Positions 7,241-15,690 of a stretch of DNA of 64,000 nucleotides are shown piece by piece. Source of the DNA: Deltaproteobacteria bacterium (lineage in GTDB: Bacteria; Acidobacteriota; Thermoanaerobaculia; Multivoradales; JAHZIX01); NCBI GenBank assembly GCA_022601195.1, contig JAHZIX010000010.1:1-64000 (forward strand). The letters are read 5' to 3'. The position numbers and the translations under genes were made by a program. The notes beneath the pieces are model-generated. The model worked only from the letters and a program-made list of their open reading frames with translations, was not told the origin of the DNA and made no database searches. Position 1 is the stretch's first letter; every line of letters begins with the position of its first letter.

Positions 7241-9928
7241 TTGCCCTCCTCTAGCTCATCCCCTCTCCTACCTGCCATCCCCTACTGGCTAAGGTGGATC
7301 TTCCATCTGCTTTTGAACGACAGCGACCGCGCCTCCGCCTTGGGTGATCTCGGCGAGCTCTACCAGCTGCGGCTGGCCCGAGATGGGCAGCGGGCTACGG
7401 ATTGCTGGCTGCATCGACAGTGGCGCCAATACCCATTTCGGCTCATAGCCGAGCGATTCCGCCGGAGCACTGGCCTACAGCCTAGCCCGCTCCAAGGAGA
7501 ACCGCGACGATCGGAGGAACCCGTGCAGAACCTGTACCGCGATCTTTGCCACAGCCTCAGAAGCTTGGGCCGAACACCGGGGCTATCCGCCACCATCATC
7601 GCCACGGTAGGCCTGGGCATCGGCGCCACCACCGCTATCTTCGCGGTCGTCAATGGAGTCTTGATCCAACCTTTGCCCTACCCCCAACCGGATCGGCTGG
7701 TGAAGATCTATACCGCCTCCGGGGCCAACCGATACCCCCTTTCGGTGGCCGACTACCTGGCTCTGGAGGAGCAACAGACGAGCTTCGACCAAGTCGCTGG
7801 CTACGGCAATACCACCTTCAGTTTCAACCAAGGAGACACCGCAGAGCGCACCCTTGGGCGCAGGGTCACCTGGACCTACTTTCCCCTCCTCGGGCACACT
7901 CCCCTCCACGGCCGCCTCCTAAATGCCTCGGACGATCTGCCGGGAGCCCCACCGGTGGCCGTCGTCAGTCATAGTTTTTTCTCTCGGCACCTCGAAGGCG
8001 ACCCTGGAGCCGTCGGCAAAACGATCCGCCTCGACGGCGTGGAAACGACGGTGATCGGCGTCCTCGGCTCGAAGGCCGGAGCCCTGGAGCAGGGAAAGGA
8101 CATCTTCACCGCCGCCGGTTGGGATCTTCCGCCGCGCAAGGGGCCGTTTTTCATCACAGCCCTGGGGCGAAGGTTGGAAGACGTCTCTTTGACCGCCGCA
8201 ACCGAGGAGCTGCGCGCTATCAACCGTCGGCTCTTCCCGGTTTGGCAAGAGTCCTACGACGACCAACAGGCCAGCTGGGGCGCCATGGACCTCAAAGAGG
8301 CGGTGGTCGGAGACACCGGCACCACCCTCGGCATCGCCCTCGCAGCGGTCGCCCTCGTCTTGCTCATCGCATCGGCGAACGCGGCCAACTTGCTTCTCGC
8401 CCGAGCCAACCAGCGCCGCCGAGAGCTGGCGGTGCGCACGGCCCTGGGAGCCTCTCGAGGCCAACTCCTCCAACACCTCTTCACGGAGAGTGCTTGGCTA
8501 GCTCTCGGCGGCGCCCTGGCGGGCTTAGGGATAGCGGTGGCTGGCCTAGGCTGGGTCCGAAGTCACGGCGCCGATTATTTGCCACGAGTTCACGAGATCG
8601 GTTTTGGCCCCCCGGTGGTCGCCTTTCTGCTCGCCGTCACCGCGGGCAGCGTCATTCTCTTCGGCCTCATGCCGGCTCTACAGGGCTCTAGCGCTCGCGC
8701 CAACGCGGCATTGCGCAGTGCGATCCAGCTATCCGGGACAACGGCTCAGCGACGACTGCGCCGAGCCTTGGTAGCGGCCCAGTTCGCGGTGGCAGCCCCC
8801 TTGCTCATCGGTGCGGGACTGTTGGTGGGCAGCCTCTACCAGCTACAGAGAGTCGACCCGGGTTTCGACCCCGAGAATCTCCTCACCGCCGGAATCTCCC
8901 TACCGGGTACCTCCTATCCGGACGAAGCCGCTACCGTCTCCTTTTGGACCGAGGCGATTCGACGCCTGGAGAGGGAACCCGGCATCGAAGCGGTCGCCCT
9001 GGCCGACGGGAGACCACCGTCGGAGGTCTGGCAGATCAATAACTTCAACCTCATGGATCGCCCGACTCCTGCCGGCGAGTCTCAGCCGACGGGGCCTTGG
9101 GTGGCCGTCACTCCTGGCTACTTTCAAGCCATGGGCATCCCTCTTCAGCGAGGTCGACTCTTCGAGCAGCGGGACGTAGACGAGCAGGCGAGAGTGGTGG
9201 TGGTCGACCAGACCTGGGCCAATCGCTACTACCCCGGGGAAAGTCCCCTGGGCCGCCAAATGCAAAGCGGTGGTTGTACTTCCTGCCCTCCCATCACGGT
9301 GGTGGGCGTGGTCGCCGATGTCAAATACCAAGGCCTCGACCAACCCGGAGACGGGACGACCTACTGGCCCTTTCTGATCAGTGGCCACGACACGGGCTTC
9401 TTCGTCATCCGCACATCCGGCGACCCTCTCACCGCCCATTCGCCCCTGCGCCGAGTGGTGGCCGATTTAGACCCCAGCCTGCCCTTGTTTCGAGTCGCCA
9501 CGGCGCAAGAGCTGATCCGGGAGTCTCTCGGCACTCCCCGTTACCTCTCTTTCTTGGTGGGAACCTTCGCGGCGGTCGCCTTGCTCCTGTCGATTATCGG
9601 GATCTACGGGGTGATGTCCTATTTCGTCCAACAGCACACCCGGGACATTGGCATTCGCTTGGCCCTGGGAGGAGGCCAGGCTCGCATCTTGGGTATGGTC
9701 GTGGGCCAGGGCATGCGCCTGGTGGGAATCGGCTTGGCAGCGGGAGTCTTCGGCGCCTTCCTGCTGACCCGACTTCTCACCAGTCGATTGTTCGGGGTAG
9801 CGGCCAACGACCCCGGCATCTTCACCGCCGCCGCCCTCCTCATGGTCATCACCGCCGCCCTGACCTGCCTCCTCCCCGCCTGGCGCGCCTCACGCCTCGA
9901 CCCGGCCCGAACCCTGCGGGAGGATTAG
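7241..9928 (+). CDS. ADOP-type ABC transporter permease (MacB/FtsX family)
   Basis: This inner-membrane permease has the fused architecture of the acidobacterial duplicated orphan permeases: a soluble prefix domain (residues about 1-80, PYWLRWIFHLLLND), then two MacB_PCD plus FtsX halves. The first transmembrane segment follows LRSLGRTPGLSATIIATVG, and the FtsX-like helices include ALVLLIASANAANLLLARA and the C-terminal LLLSIIGIYGVMSYFV. The conserved RELAVRTALGASR and RDIGIRLALGGGQ coupling segments are visible. At 895 aa the length fits the family. The TTG start at 7241 has GAGGAA upstream and follows padR closely. No ATPase gene is adjacent, as is usual for these orphan permeases. The substrate is unknown. 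Confidence 0.85.
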   Translation: MPSSSSSPLLPAIPYWLRWIFHLLLNDSDRASALGDLGELYQLRLARDGQRATDCWLHRQWRQYPFRLIAERFRRSTGLQPSPLQGEPRRSEEPVQNLYRDLCHSLRSLGRTPGLSATIIATVGLGIGATTAIFAVVNGVLIQPLPYPQPDRLVKIYTASGANRYPLSVADYLALEEQQTSFDQVAGYGNTTFSFNQGDTAERTLGRRVTWTYFPLLGHTPLHGRLLNASDDLPGAPPVAVVSHSFFSRHLEGDPGAVGKTIRLDGVETTVIGVLGSKAGALEQGKDIFTAAGWDLPPRKGPFFITALGRRLEDVSLTAATEELRAINRRLFPVWQESYDDQQASWGAMDLKEAVVGDTGTTLGIALAAVALVLLIASANAANLLLARANQRRRELAVRTALGASRGQLLQHLFTESAWLALGGALAGLGIAVAGLGWVRSHGADYLPRVHEIGFGPPVVAFLLAVTAGSVILFGLMPALQGSSARANAALRSAIQLSGTTAQRRLRRALVAAQFAVAAPLLIGAGLLVGSLYQLQRVDPGFDPENLLTAGISLPGTSYPDEAATVSFWTEAIRRLEREPGIEAVALADGRPPSEVWQINNFNLMDRPTPAGESQPTGPWVAVTPGYFQAMGIPLQRGRLFEQRDVDEQARVVVVDQTWANRYYPGESPLGRQMQSGGCTSCPPITVVGVVADVKYQGLDQPGDGTTYWPFLISGHDTGFFVIRTSGDPLTAHSPLRRVVADLDPSLPLFRVATAQELIRESLGTPRYLSFLVGTFAAVALLLSIIGIYGVMSYFVQQHTRDIGIRLALGGGQARILGMVVGQGMRLVGIGLAAGVFGAFLLTRLLTSRLFGVAANDPGIFTAAALLMVITAALTCLLPAWRASRLDPARTLRED

Positions 9929-9945
9929 AGAGGGGCCGCCCCTCT
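9929..9945 (+). terminator. Stem-loop between convergent genes, possible terminator
   Basis: A perfect 7-bp stem, AGAGGGG and CCCCTCT with loop CCG, begins right after the permease stop codon. The T-rich segment (TGTTTTC) lies about 9 bases further on, so termination is plausible but not canonical. It could serve both convergent genes. Confidence 0.35.
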
Positions 9946-10011
9946 AGAGGCACTGTTTTCCTGAGCTGAAGAGCTGGCTGCCCGAGAGTTGGCTGCTGAG
10001 GACTTAGCTGC

Positions 10012-12246
10012 CTAGGGAACCGCCAGACTCCAAGCGGAAGTGTCGCCGCTTTCAAAGCCATCTGCGAAGAGCAAGGAAGTGCTCAATGCCGCTACCACTA
10101 GGGAAGCGGAACGGGCGGGAAGGTCGACGGTGAAGCCCGAGGAGCTGGTCGCCACCGTGCCGACCATCGCCAGGGGATTCGATCCGTCGAAACGGAAGAG
10201 GTCACCACTCCCGGGAATCAGGGTGCTCGCAACGCTCACCGTCGCCTCCAAGGGCACGGGATCCCGGTTGACCATTAGCAACCACAGCTGATCGGCAACC
10301 CCTCGGACCGCATAAACACCCAGGGCCTCACTGCTCGAGAGGGCTCGAACACTATCCCCTTCGACCCGAGAGCCGAGGCCGTCATAGTTGAGAAAAATCT
10401 CGAAGGCATCCTCCACTCGAGAACCCGCCTCCGGCGCTACCCATCGAGTGGCAAGGTCGACTCCTTCTCGGCCGAGGATCCCCAAGACATCCACATGGGC
10501 CAGAGCGCTCGACGGTCCATCGTCGGAACCCCAGCGGTACTCACTGAGAGAAATACCCATTCCTGGACATTGGGCATCGATCCACTCCCGCAGCCGGGGA
10601 ACTAGCCGCACCGACTGGCCGATCCAAGACTCCGAAACCCACGTGGGATCCCACAGCTCACGGGTGGAGCGCAAACGCTTGGCCGCAGTCGCCGCATCCT
10701 CCCCGCTATCCCCCGCGCCGAGGCCGGCGACTCCCCCTTGGGGATAGAAGTGGACATCCAGGTAGTCGATGGGGCGAACCCCTGTTTCGACTTCTACAGC
10801 ACAATTCTGCTGGGCATACCATTCCAAGAGGGGGAACCCACCGTGAGCCATCCGATCCGGTCCGTCGACACAGCTGCCGTTGGGAAAAGCGGCGTCGGAA
10901 GCCGATGAGAAGAAGGCACACCAGCCCCAAACCGCGGGGCCGAGGACTTTGGCGTCCGAATCCTGCGCCTTGATAGCCAGAGCCAGATTCCGAGTTCGGC
11001 TCCACAGCTCATCGTAGGTTGCCGGCGACGGGTGAACATCGCGGTGGGTCGAGTCCCACAGCATGGGTTCGTTGTCGATGGCCCAAAGAGCCACTCCCCC
11101 TTCCGAGGCAGTGCCAACTCGAGAGCTCAGATGGGCCATCCAATCGGTCGTATTGCTGTCGCCAATCGCTTGGGAGGAGTCCGCCGGATCGTTGCCAACG
11201 ATGAGACCGTCGGGGGAACAAAAGCCGGTGGTATTGACCGCCGGATCACAGGTACCGTTGCCGCTGTCGGCACTGCACCAAGGGGGAGGGTTGGCCCCAA
11301 AGAAGCTGCATTCGTCTACCAGTTGAGGACCATATTTGGCTACCGAAAAACCCCACTTCTTAGTGCGATCATCGAGGGGGGTCCAGCCGATGGCCGGAGC
11401 CGTCATGAGAGGCCGAGAGCCGGCAGCCAGAGTTTCGTCCACGAAGCGGTCGGAGCTGGAACCGTGAGGGAGCGCCCCGGGATCCGCCACCTCTCCGGGA
11501 ATGTTCTGAAAAAACCAATCGAAGGCCCGGTTGGTGACGTCGAAACGCCAGTTGTAGCGAGTCACCGAGTTGCCGCCCCATCGGCGCAGCGGATACCCCA
11601 CCGTGGACAGCTGGGCCGCGGAACCGAAATTGACTCCGTAGATCAGCGGGCTGATGACCCGGCGGTCGGCGTTCGGGTCAACGGAAACCGTAACCGGCGC
11701 TGGGGCAGGGGGTGGGCTGTCGTCTTCTATCAATTGCAGGTGATCGAGGAACAGAGTGGCCTGGTCCCCTCCGGTGGCATCTTGAAGAATCAGTCCATCG
11801 AAACTGCCGAAAGCCATTCCTGCGGCCCGAAAGTCCAGCGTCCGTTCCTCCCAAGCAGCCGACGGGGCCGCGGCGAGGGGGATCTCCCCAAGGACGGTGT
11901 CTCCCAAATGGAGGGTGAGACGGATCGACTGTCCACCGGCGGCACCGCCGTGAATCCACAGCTTCAGGCCGGACCACTGGGCCAGGTCCAGGGCCTCGGT
12001 GGCGTGAAAGAAGAGCCCCTCCCAACCATCCGCCTCGAAGGAAATCGAAGCCGTTCCCATGGCCACCGGCGAGGGGTTGGCGAGGTCATGAGTCGCCCAA
12101 CTCCAATCCTCGAACCCCGGGGCGAGCTGGTCGTCATAGATGGTTAGATCTTCCGCCTGGCTCTCCGGGACCGAGGAGAAACCGAGCAGCAGACAACAGC
12201 AGAGAAGACCTAACAGACGGCTCGCGGGACGGATAGGGCATAGCAT
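10012..12246 (-). CDS. Secreted GH44-like endoglucanase/xyloglucanase
   Basis: GH44 enzymes cleave internal beta-1,4 bonds of cellulose-type polymers. The 744-aa protein has a signal peptide (LLGLLCCCLLLGFSSV) and an N-terminal beta-sandwich resembling a carbohydrate-binding module (about residues 32-165). The catalytic part starts near VSVDPNADRRVISPLIYGVN and contains RRWGGNSVTRYNW. The probable acid/base is Glu393 in AIDNEPMLW, and the probable nucleophile is Glu569 in GISLSEYRWGSDD. The extreme C-terminus reads FADGFESGDTSAWSLAVP, a short tail that I recall on other secreted proteins of these lineages and that may be a surface or sorting signal. It is convergent with the upstream permease and isolated from other carbohydrate genes. 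Confidence 0.8.
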   Translation of the reverse strand: MLCPIRPASRLLGLLCCCLLLGFSSVPESQAEDLTIYDDQLAPGFEDWSWATHDLANPSPVAMGTASISFEADGWEGLFFHATEALDLAQWSGLKLWIHGGAAGGQSIRLTLHLGDTVLGEIPLAAAPSAAWEERTLDFRAAGMAFGSFDGLILQDATGGDQATLFLDHLQLIEDDSPPPAPAPVTVSVDPNADRRVISPLIYGVNFGSAAQLSTVGYPLRRWGGNSVTRYNWRFDVTNRAFDWFFQNIPGEVADPGALPHGSSSDRFVDETLAAGSRPLMTAPAIGWTPLDDRTKKWGFSVAKYGPQLVDECSFFGANPPPWCSADSGNGTCDPAVNTTGFCSPDGLIVGNDPADSSQAIGDSNTTDWMAHLSSRVGTASEGGVALWAIDNEPMLWDSTHRDVHPSPATYDELWSRTRNLALAIKAQDSDAKVLGPAVWGWCAFFSSASDAAFPNGSCVDGPDRMAHGGFPLLEWYAQQNCAVEVETGVRPIDYLDVHFYPQGGVAGLGAGDSGEDAATAAKRLRSTRELWDPTWVSESWIGQSVRLVPRLREWIDAQCPGMGISLSEYRWGSDDGPSSALAHVDVLGILGREGVDLATRWVAPEAGSRVEDAFEIFLNYDGLGSRVEGDSVRALSSSEALGVYAVRGVADQLWLLMVNRDPVPLEATVSVASTLIPGSGDLFRFDGSNPLAMVGTVATSSSGFTVDLPARSASLVVAALSTSLLFADGFESGDTSAWSLAVP

Positions 12247-12322
12247 CCACGCATCCTAACAGAGCCATAAACTCATAACTCTCCAGCCGCGAGAACCTGC
12301 CAAGCCTTTCCAACTCCGGAGT

Positions 12323-14815
12323 TTACCCGTCCCGCAGCGCCCGCATGGGCTCGATGCGCGAGGCCCGCTGAGCTGGCAGAAAGCCAGCCCCGAGGGCCAC
12401 CAGGGTCAACACCACGATGGAGGTGAGGAAAACGAAGGGATCGTTGCCCTCCAATTCGAATAGCAGGGACTGAGCGATGCGAGACAGCCCCAAAGCTGCC
12501 GCGACACCTAGCCCAACGCCAGCCAGGGTCATCCACCCCACCCGTCCCAGAATCAGCTGCCGAATCCGTTGGGAGTCCGCTCCCAAAGCCATGCGCAGAC
12601 CAATTTCTCGAGTCCGCTGAGAGACCGCATAGGCCATCACTCCATAGAGGCCAATCGCTGCCAGGATCGTCGCCAGAGCTGCGAAGGCAGCGGAAAGCAA
12701 GCTGAGCAAGCGATCGAGGAAGACGTTTTCTTCCACCTGGAGAGCCAAGGTACGAAGATTGTCGACGGGCAAGTTAGGGTCGAGGGCCGAAACCAGCCGG
12801 CGCAGGGTTTGAAGCAGGATCTCCGGGTCTCCCGCGGAACGGACGTAGAAGTTCATCGATCCCAACTCGTCGTCTTGCCGGTAAGGAATATAGAACACGG
12901 GCGGCACCGCCTGTTTGACCTGGCTGTAGTTGGAATCCTTGACCATGCCAACGATCTGGATGTCCATTTCGCCGCCGGAGCCTATCTGCATCCAGGAGCC
13001 GACGGGGTTGCGTCCCAACTCAAACTTGCGAGCGAAGGCCTCGTTAACGATGGCCACCTGCTGTGCGCCCAGGTCGTCGGAGACATCGAACTCCCTCCCC
13101 GCCAGGAGCGGGATTCCCAGGGTCGAGAAGAAGTCTGGTCCGACCTCGTTGAAGCTCGCATGAGTGTCGGTATCCGGGCCGGCGTCGAAACCCTGCACGG
13201 AAACATTGCTCCTCCACTTGCTTCCGGAAATCAGCGGGACAATGGAAGCGCCCACGCTGGTAACCCCTGGCATAGCCGCCGCTTCTTCTTCCACTCGCCG
13301 GAAAAGGGCGTTGGACTCAGCGAAGGTGTACCTGCTGAGCTCCGGCGCTAGACCGAAGGTGGCGATCCCCTCGACTTCGATGCCGAGATCGACTCGGCTG
13401 ACGTTGAGTAAGCTCTTGGAAAAAAGGCCGGCAGAAATTAGCAATGCCATGGACAAGGCGATCTGTGCCGTCACCATGGCGGCGCGAAAGCGGTTCGCTC
13501 CCTTCGACGCCGAGCTTCGGCCTCCCTGCCCCTGGAGAGTCGCCGCCAGGCCTCCCCGACTCGCCTGGAGGGCCGGGAAGAGCCCTACCAGGCCCGTGAT
13601 CAAGGTGAGACCTAGGACGAACCATCCGAAAGTCGGTCCCATGTCCATTTGAACGCCGATACTGCCGCTCTCCGGCATCATCTGCGAAACCAGCTGAAGG
13701 GTGCTGCGGGCGACCAGCAATCCGAATCCAGCACCGAGCAGAGCCAGACAGAAGGACTCGACGAGCATCAAAGCCACCACTTGGTAGCGGCGAGCTCCCA
13801 AGGAAAGACGGACGCCCATCTCCCCCACCCGGCTCGCTGCCCTCACCAACAGTAGGTTGGCCAAGTTGGCGCAGGCGATCAGAAAAACGAAAGCACTCAC
13901 GCCCAACAACAGAAGGAGCGGAGGTCGAACGTTCTGGCGAAGAGTGCTCTGCCCCCTGCTACCCTCCTCCAACTCGAGCTTCTTGGAGGCGAACCGCTCC
14001 AGGGTGGCATCGCTCAGCCCTTCCTGAAGAGGGACCTCGATCTCCTGAATCAGGCCGCCATAGAACACATTGAGAGCCTCCGTGGCCTTTTCCTGAGTCA
14101 TCCCGGGAGACAGTCGACCGAAGAGATAGAGCCAATAGCTGCTGCGATTGTCAAAATCGTCCCAGCCGGGCACCATGGCTGCCCGCATACTGACGGGCAC
14201 GAATACCTTGGGTTTGCGGCCTAGAACCGTGCCCTGAAACCCCTTAGGCGCCACCCCAAGGATCTCCATGGGCAGGCCGTTGACCACCAGAGTCTCTCCG
14301 ACCACCGTCTCTCGGGAGGCAAATTGGTTGCGCCAATAGTCGTGACTCAACACGGCCACGGCATGTTGCCCAGGAGTGAGGTCGTCACCGCTCTGGATCA
14401 GGCGACCAACTGTGGGCTTCAAACCCAGAACGTCAAAGTAGCCTCCCGATACAAAGAAGGCCTCCTCATTCACCGTGTTTCCTGCAATAGACAGACTCGC
14501 CAAGAAAACCCGATGCCCGGCCAAACCTTCCAAGGGAGTCTGGGACCTCTCCAGATCCCGGAACATGGGATAGCTAAAAATCGCCTCGACCCCGCCGGCA
14601 TTGGTAGAAGACTGAGAGCCTGACTTGGGCCCAGGAGCGAGAAGATTGACCAGCTTCTCCGGCTCCTCCACCGGCAGCGGTCGTAGGATCGCCTGCTCGA
14701 ATATGGAGAAGATTGCCGCGTTGGCACCAATCCCCAACGCCAGGGACAACACTGCCACGGTGGACACGAGGGGTGAACGGAAAAGGGAACGAATGGCGAA
14801 GCGTAGGTTCTTCAC
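12323..14815 (-). CDS. ADOP-type ABC transporter permease (MacB/FtsX family), second copy
   Basis: The GTG at 14815 (VKNLRFAIRSLF) is chosen because AAGGAGAG lies just upstream; a TTG nine codons earlier would place the ribosome site inside the gene. The protein shows the MacB_PCD start (SPLVSTVAVLSLALGIGANA) and two FtsX cores (FVFLIACANLANLLLVRAAS and ILAAIGLYGVMAYAVSQRTR), with the coupling segments VGEMGVRLSLGARR and REIGLRMALGADS. It lacks the soluble prefix domain of the copy at 7241 and has no PadR neighbour, so it represents a different subtype. It lies divergent to the ECF sigma gene at 15014, and the 198-base gap probably holds both promoters. The substrate is unknown. Confidence 0.85.
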   Translation of the reverse strand: MKNLRFAIRSLFRSPLVSTVAVLSLALGIGANAAIFSIFEQAILRPLPVEEPEKLVNLLAPGPKSGSQSSTNAGGVEAIFSYPMFRDLERSQTPLEGLAGHRVFLASLSIAGNTVNEEAFFVSGGYFDVLGLKPTVGRLIQSGDDLTPGQHAVAVLSHDYWRNQFASRETVVGETLVVNGLPMEILGVAPKGFQGTVLGRKPKVFVPVSMRAAMVPGWDDFDNRSSYWLYLFGRLSPGMTQEKATEALNVFYGGLIQEIEVPLQEGLSDATLERFASKKLELEEGSRGQSTLRQNVRPPLLLLLGVSAFVFLIACANLANLLLVRAASRVGEMGVRLSLGARRYQVVALMLVESFCLALLGAGFGLLVARSTLQLVSQMMPESGSIGVQMDMGPTFGWFVLGLTLITGLVGLFPALQASRGGLAATLQGQGGRSSASKGANRFRAAMVTAQIALSMALLISAGLFSKSLLNVSRVDLGIEVEGIATFGLAPELSRYTFAESNALFRRVEEEAAAMPGVTSVGASIVPLISGSKWRSNVSVQGFDAGPDTDTHASFNEVGPDFFSTLGIPLLAGREFDVSDDLGAQQVAIVNEAFARKFELGRNPVGSWMQIGSGGEMDIQIVGMVKDSNYSQVKQAVPPVFYIPYRQDDELGSMNFYVRSAGDPEILLQTLRRLVSALDPNLPVDNLRTLALQVEENVFLDRLLSLLSAAFAALATILAAIGLYGVMAYAVSQRTREIGLRMALGADSQRIRQLILGRVGWMTLAGVGLGVAAALGLSRIAQSLLFELEGNDPFVFLTSIVVLTLVALGAGFLPAQRASRIEPMRALRDG

Positions 14816-15013
14816 GGGATCTCTCCTTGGCTGGAAAAACAATGCTCTCCTCTACGGAAGAGAGTATCGGAAAGTTGCGCTTTCTGGCTCCGTCGGCGGG
14901 TTTCTTTTCAATCCGTAAGCCCCACGGTGAGCTGGTGGCTCACCCCTCGATTTCTCCCCCGGAAAGGGCTCAAAAACGAGCCTCCTGATGAGCCGTGATA
15001 CGTTCTTACGCAA

Positions 15014-15631
15014 ATGAAAGAATTGTCTCGACAGGATGACATCACAGGTCTCCTGGATTCTTGGACTGGCGGAGATCCCCAGGCTCTAGACGATCTCGCG
15101 CCCTTGGTCTACGACCGGCTGCGGCGTCTGGCAGGGAGCTTCCTGCGCCACGAACGCCGGGATCACACGCTGCAGACCACGGCCCTCATCCACGAGGCCT
15201 TCCTACGCCTCGTCGAGCAAAACCGGGCGGAGTTTCACAATCGCCAGGAGTTCTTCGCCACCACGGGAAAATTGATGCGCCGCATCCTGGTGGACCACGC
15301 CCGCGCTCGAAAAGGCTTAAAGAGAGGTGGCGGAGCGGAACACCTTCCCGCTGAAGTGCTCGACCACTCTCCTGCCCCAGCTCGCCCGCCTCACCTTGAA
15401 GACCTCGATGCAGCCTTGAGAGAGCTCGAGGTAGAGAACCCTGACCTGGCCCGCATCGTCGAGCTGAAGTTCTTTGTCGGCCTGACGGTAGCTGAGATTG
15501 CCCAGGTCTCCCAGCTGGGCTCCGCTACGGTGCAGCGCCGTTGGCGAATCGCCCGTGCCTGGTTGCATCACCGAGTCGTCGGCGAGACCGCCGTGGGCCT
15601 TTCCAACCACGACCCCGTCGTGCCTGGCTGA
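15014..15631 (+). CDS. ECF RNA polymerase sigma factor, TIGR02999-like
   Basis: ECF sigma factors direct RNA polymerase to stress or surface-signal promoters. The 205-aa product matches the acidobacterial/planctomycete TIGR02999 type: LAPLVYDRLRRLAGSFL, then DHTLQTTALIHEAFLRL in region 2, ILVDHARARKGLKRGG, and a region 4 helix-turn-helix (LTVAEIAQVSQLGSATVQRR). No anti-sigma gene is adjacent. The next gene encodes a Ser/Thr kinase, a known gene neighbourhood for this sigma group, which may mean control by phosphorylation. No strong ribosome-binding site is visible before the ATG. Confidence 0.88.
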   Translation: MKELSRQDDITGLLDSWTGGDPQALDDLAPLVYDRLRRLAGSFLRHERRDHTLQTTALIHEAFLRLVEQNRAEFHNRQEFFATTGKLMRRILVDHARARKGLKRGGGAEHLPAEVLDHSPAPARPPHLEDLDAALRELEVENPDLARIVELKFFVGLTVAEIAQVSQLGSATVQRRWRIARAWLHHRVVGETAVGLSNHDPVVPG

Positions 15632-15632
15632 A

Positions 15633-15676
15633 GGTACAGGCGCGGGCACAGGTATAGGCGCAGGCTCGGGCTCGGC
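15633..15676 (+). repeat. Short imperfect GG-rich repeat in a gene spacer
   Basis: The spacer between the sigma and kinase genes is built from degenerate 6- and 12-base units (GGTACAGGCGCG, GGTATAGGCGCA, GGCTCG twice). It carries no gene. Slippage at such repeats could change the spacing to the GAGGAG ribosome-binding site of the kinase gene. Confidence 0.5.
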
Positions 15677-15690
15677 GAGGAGATGAATGG

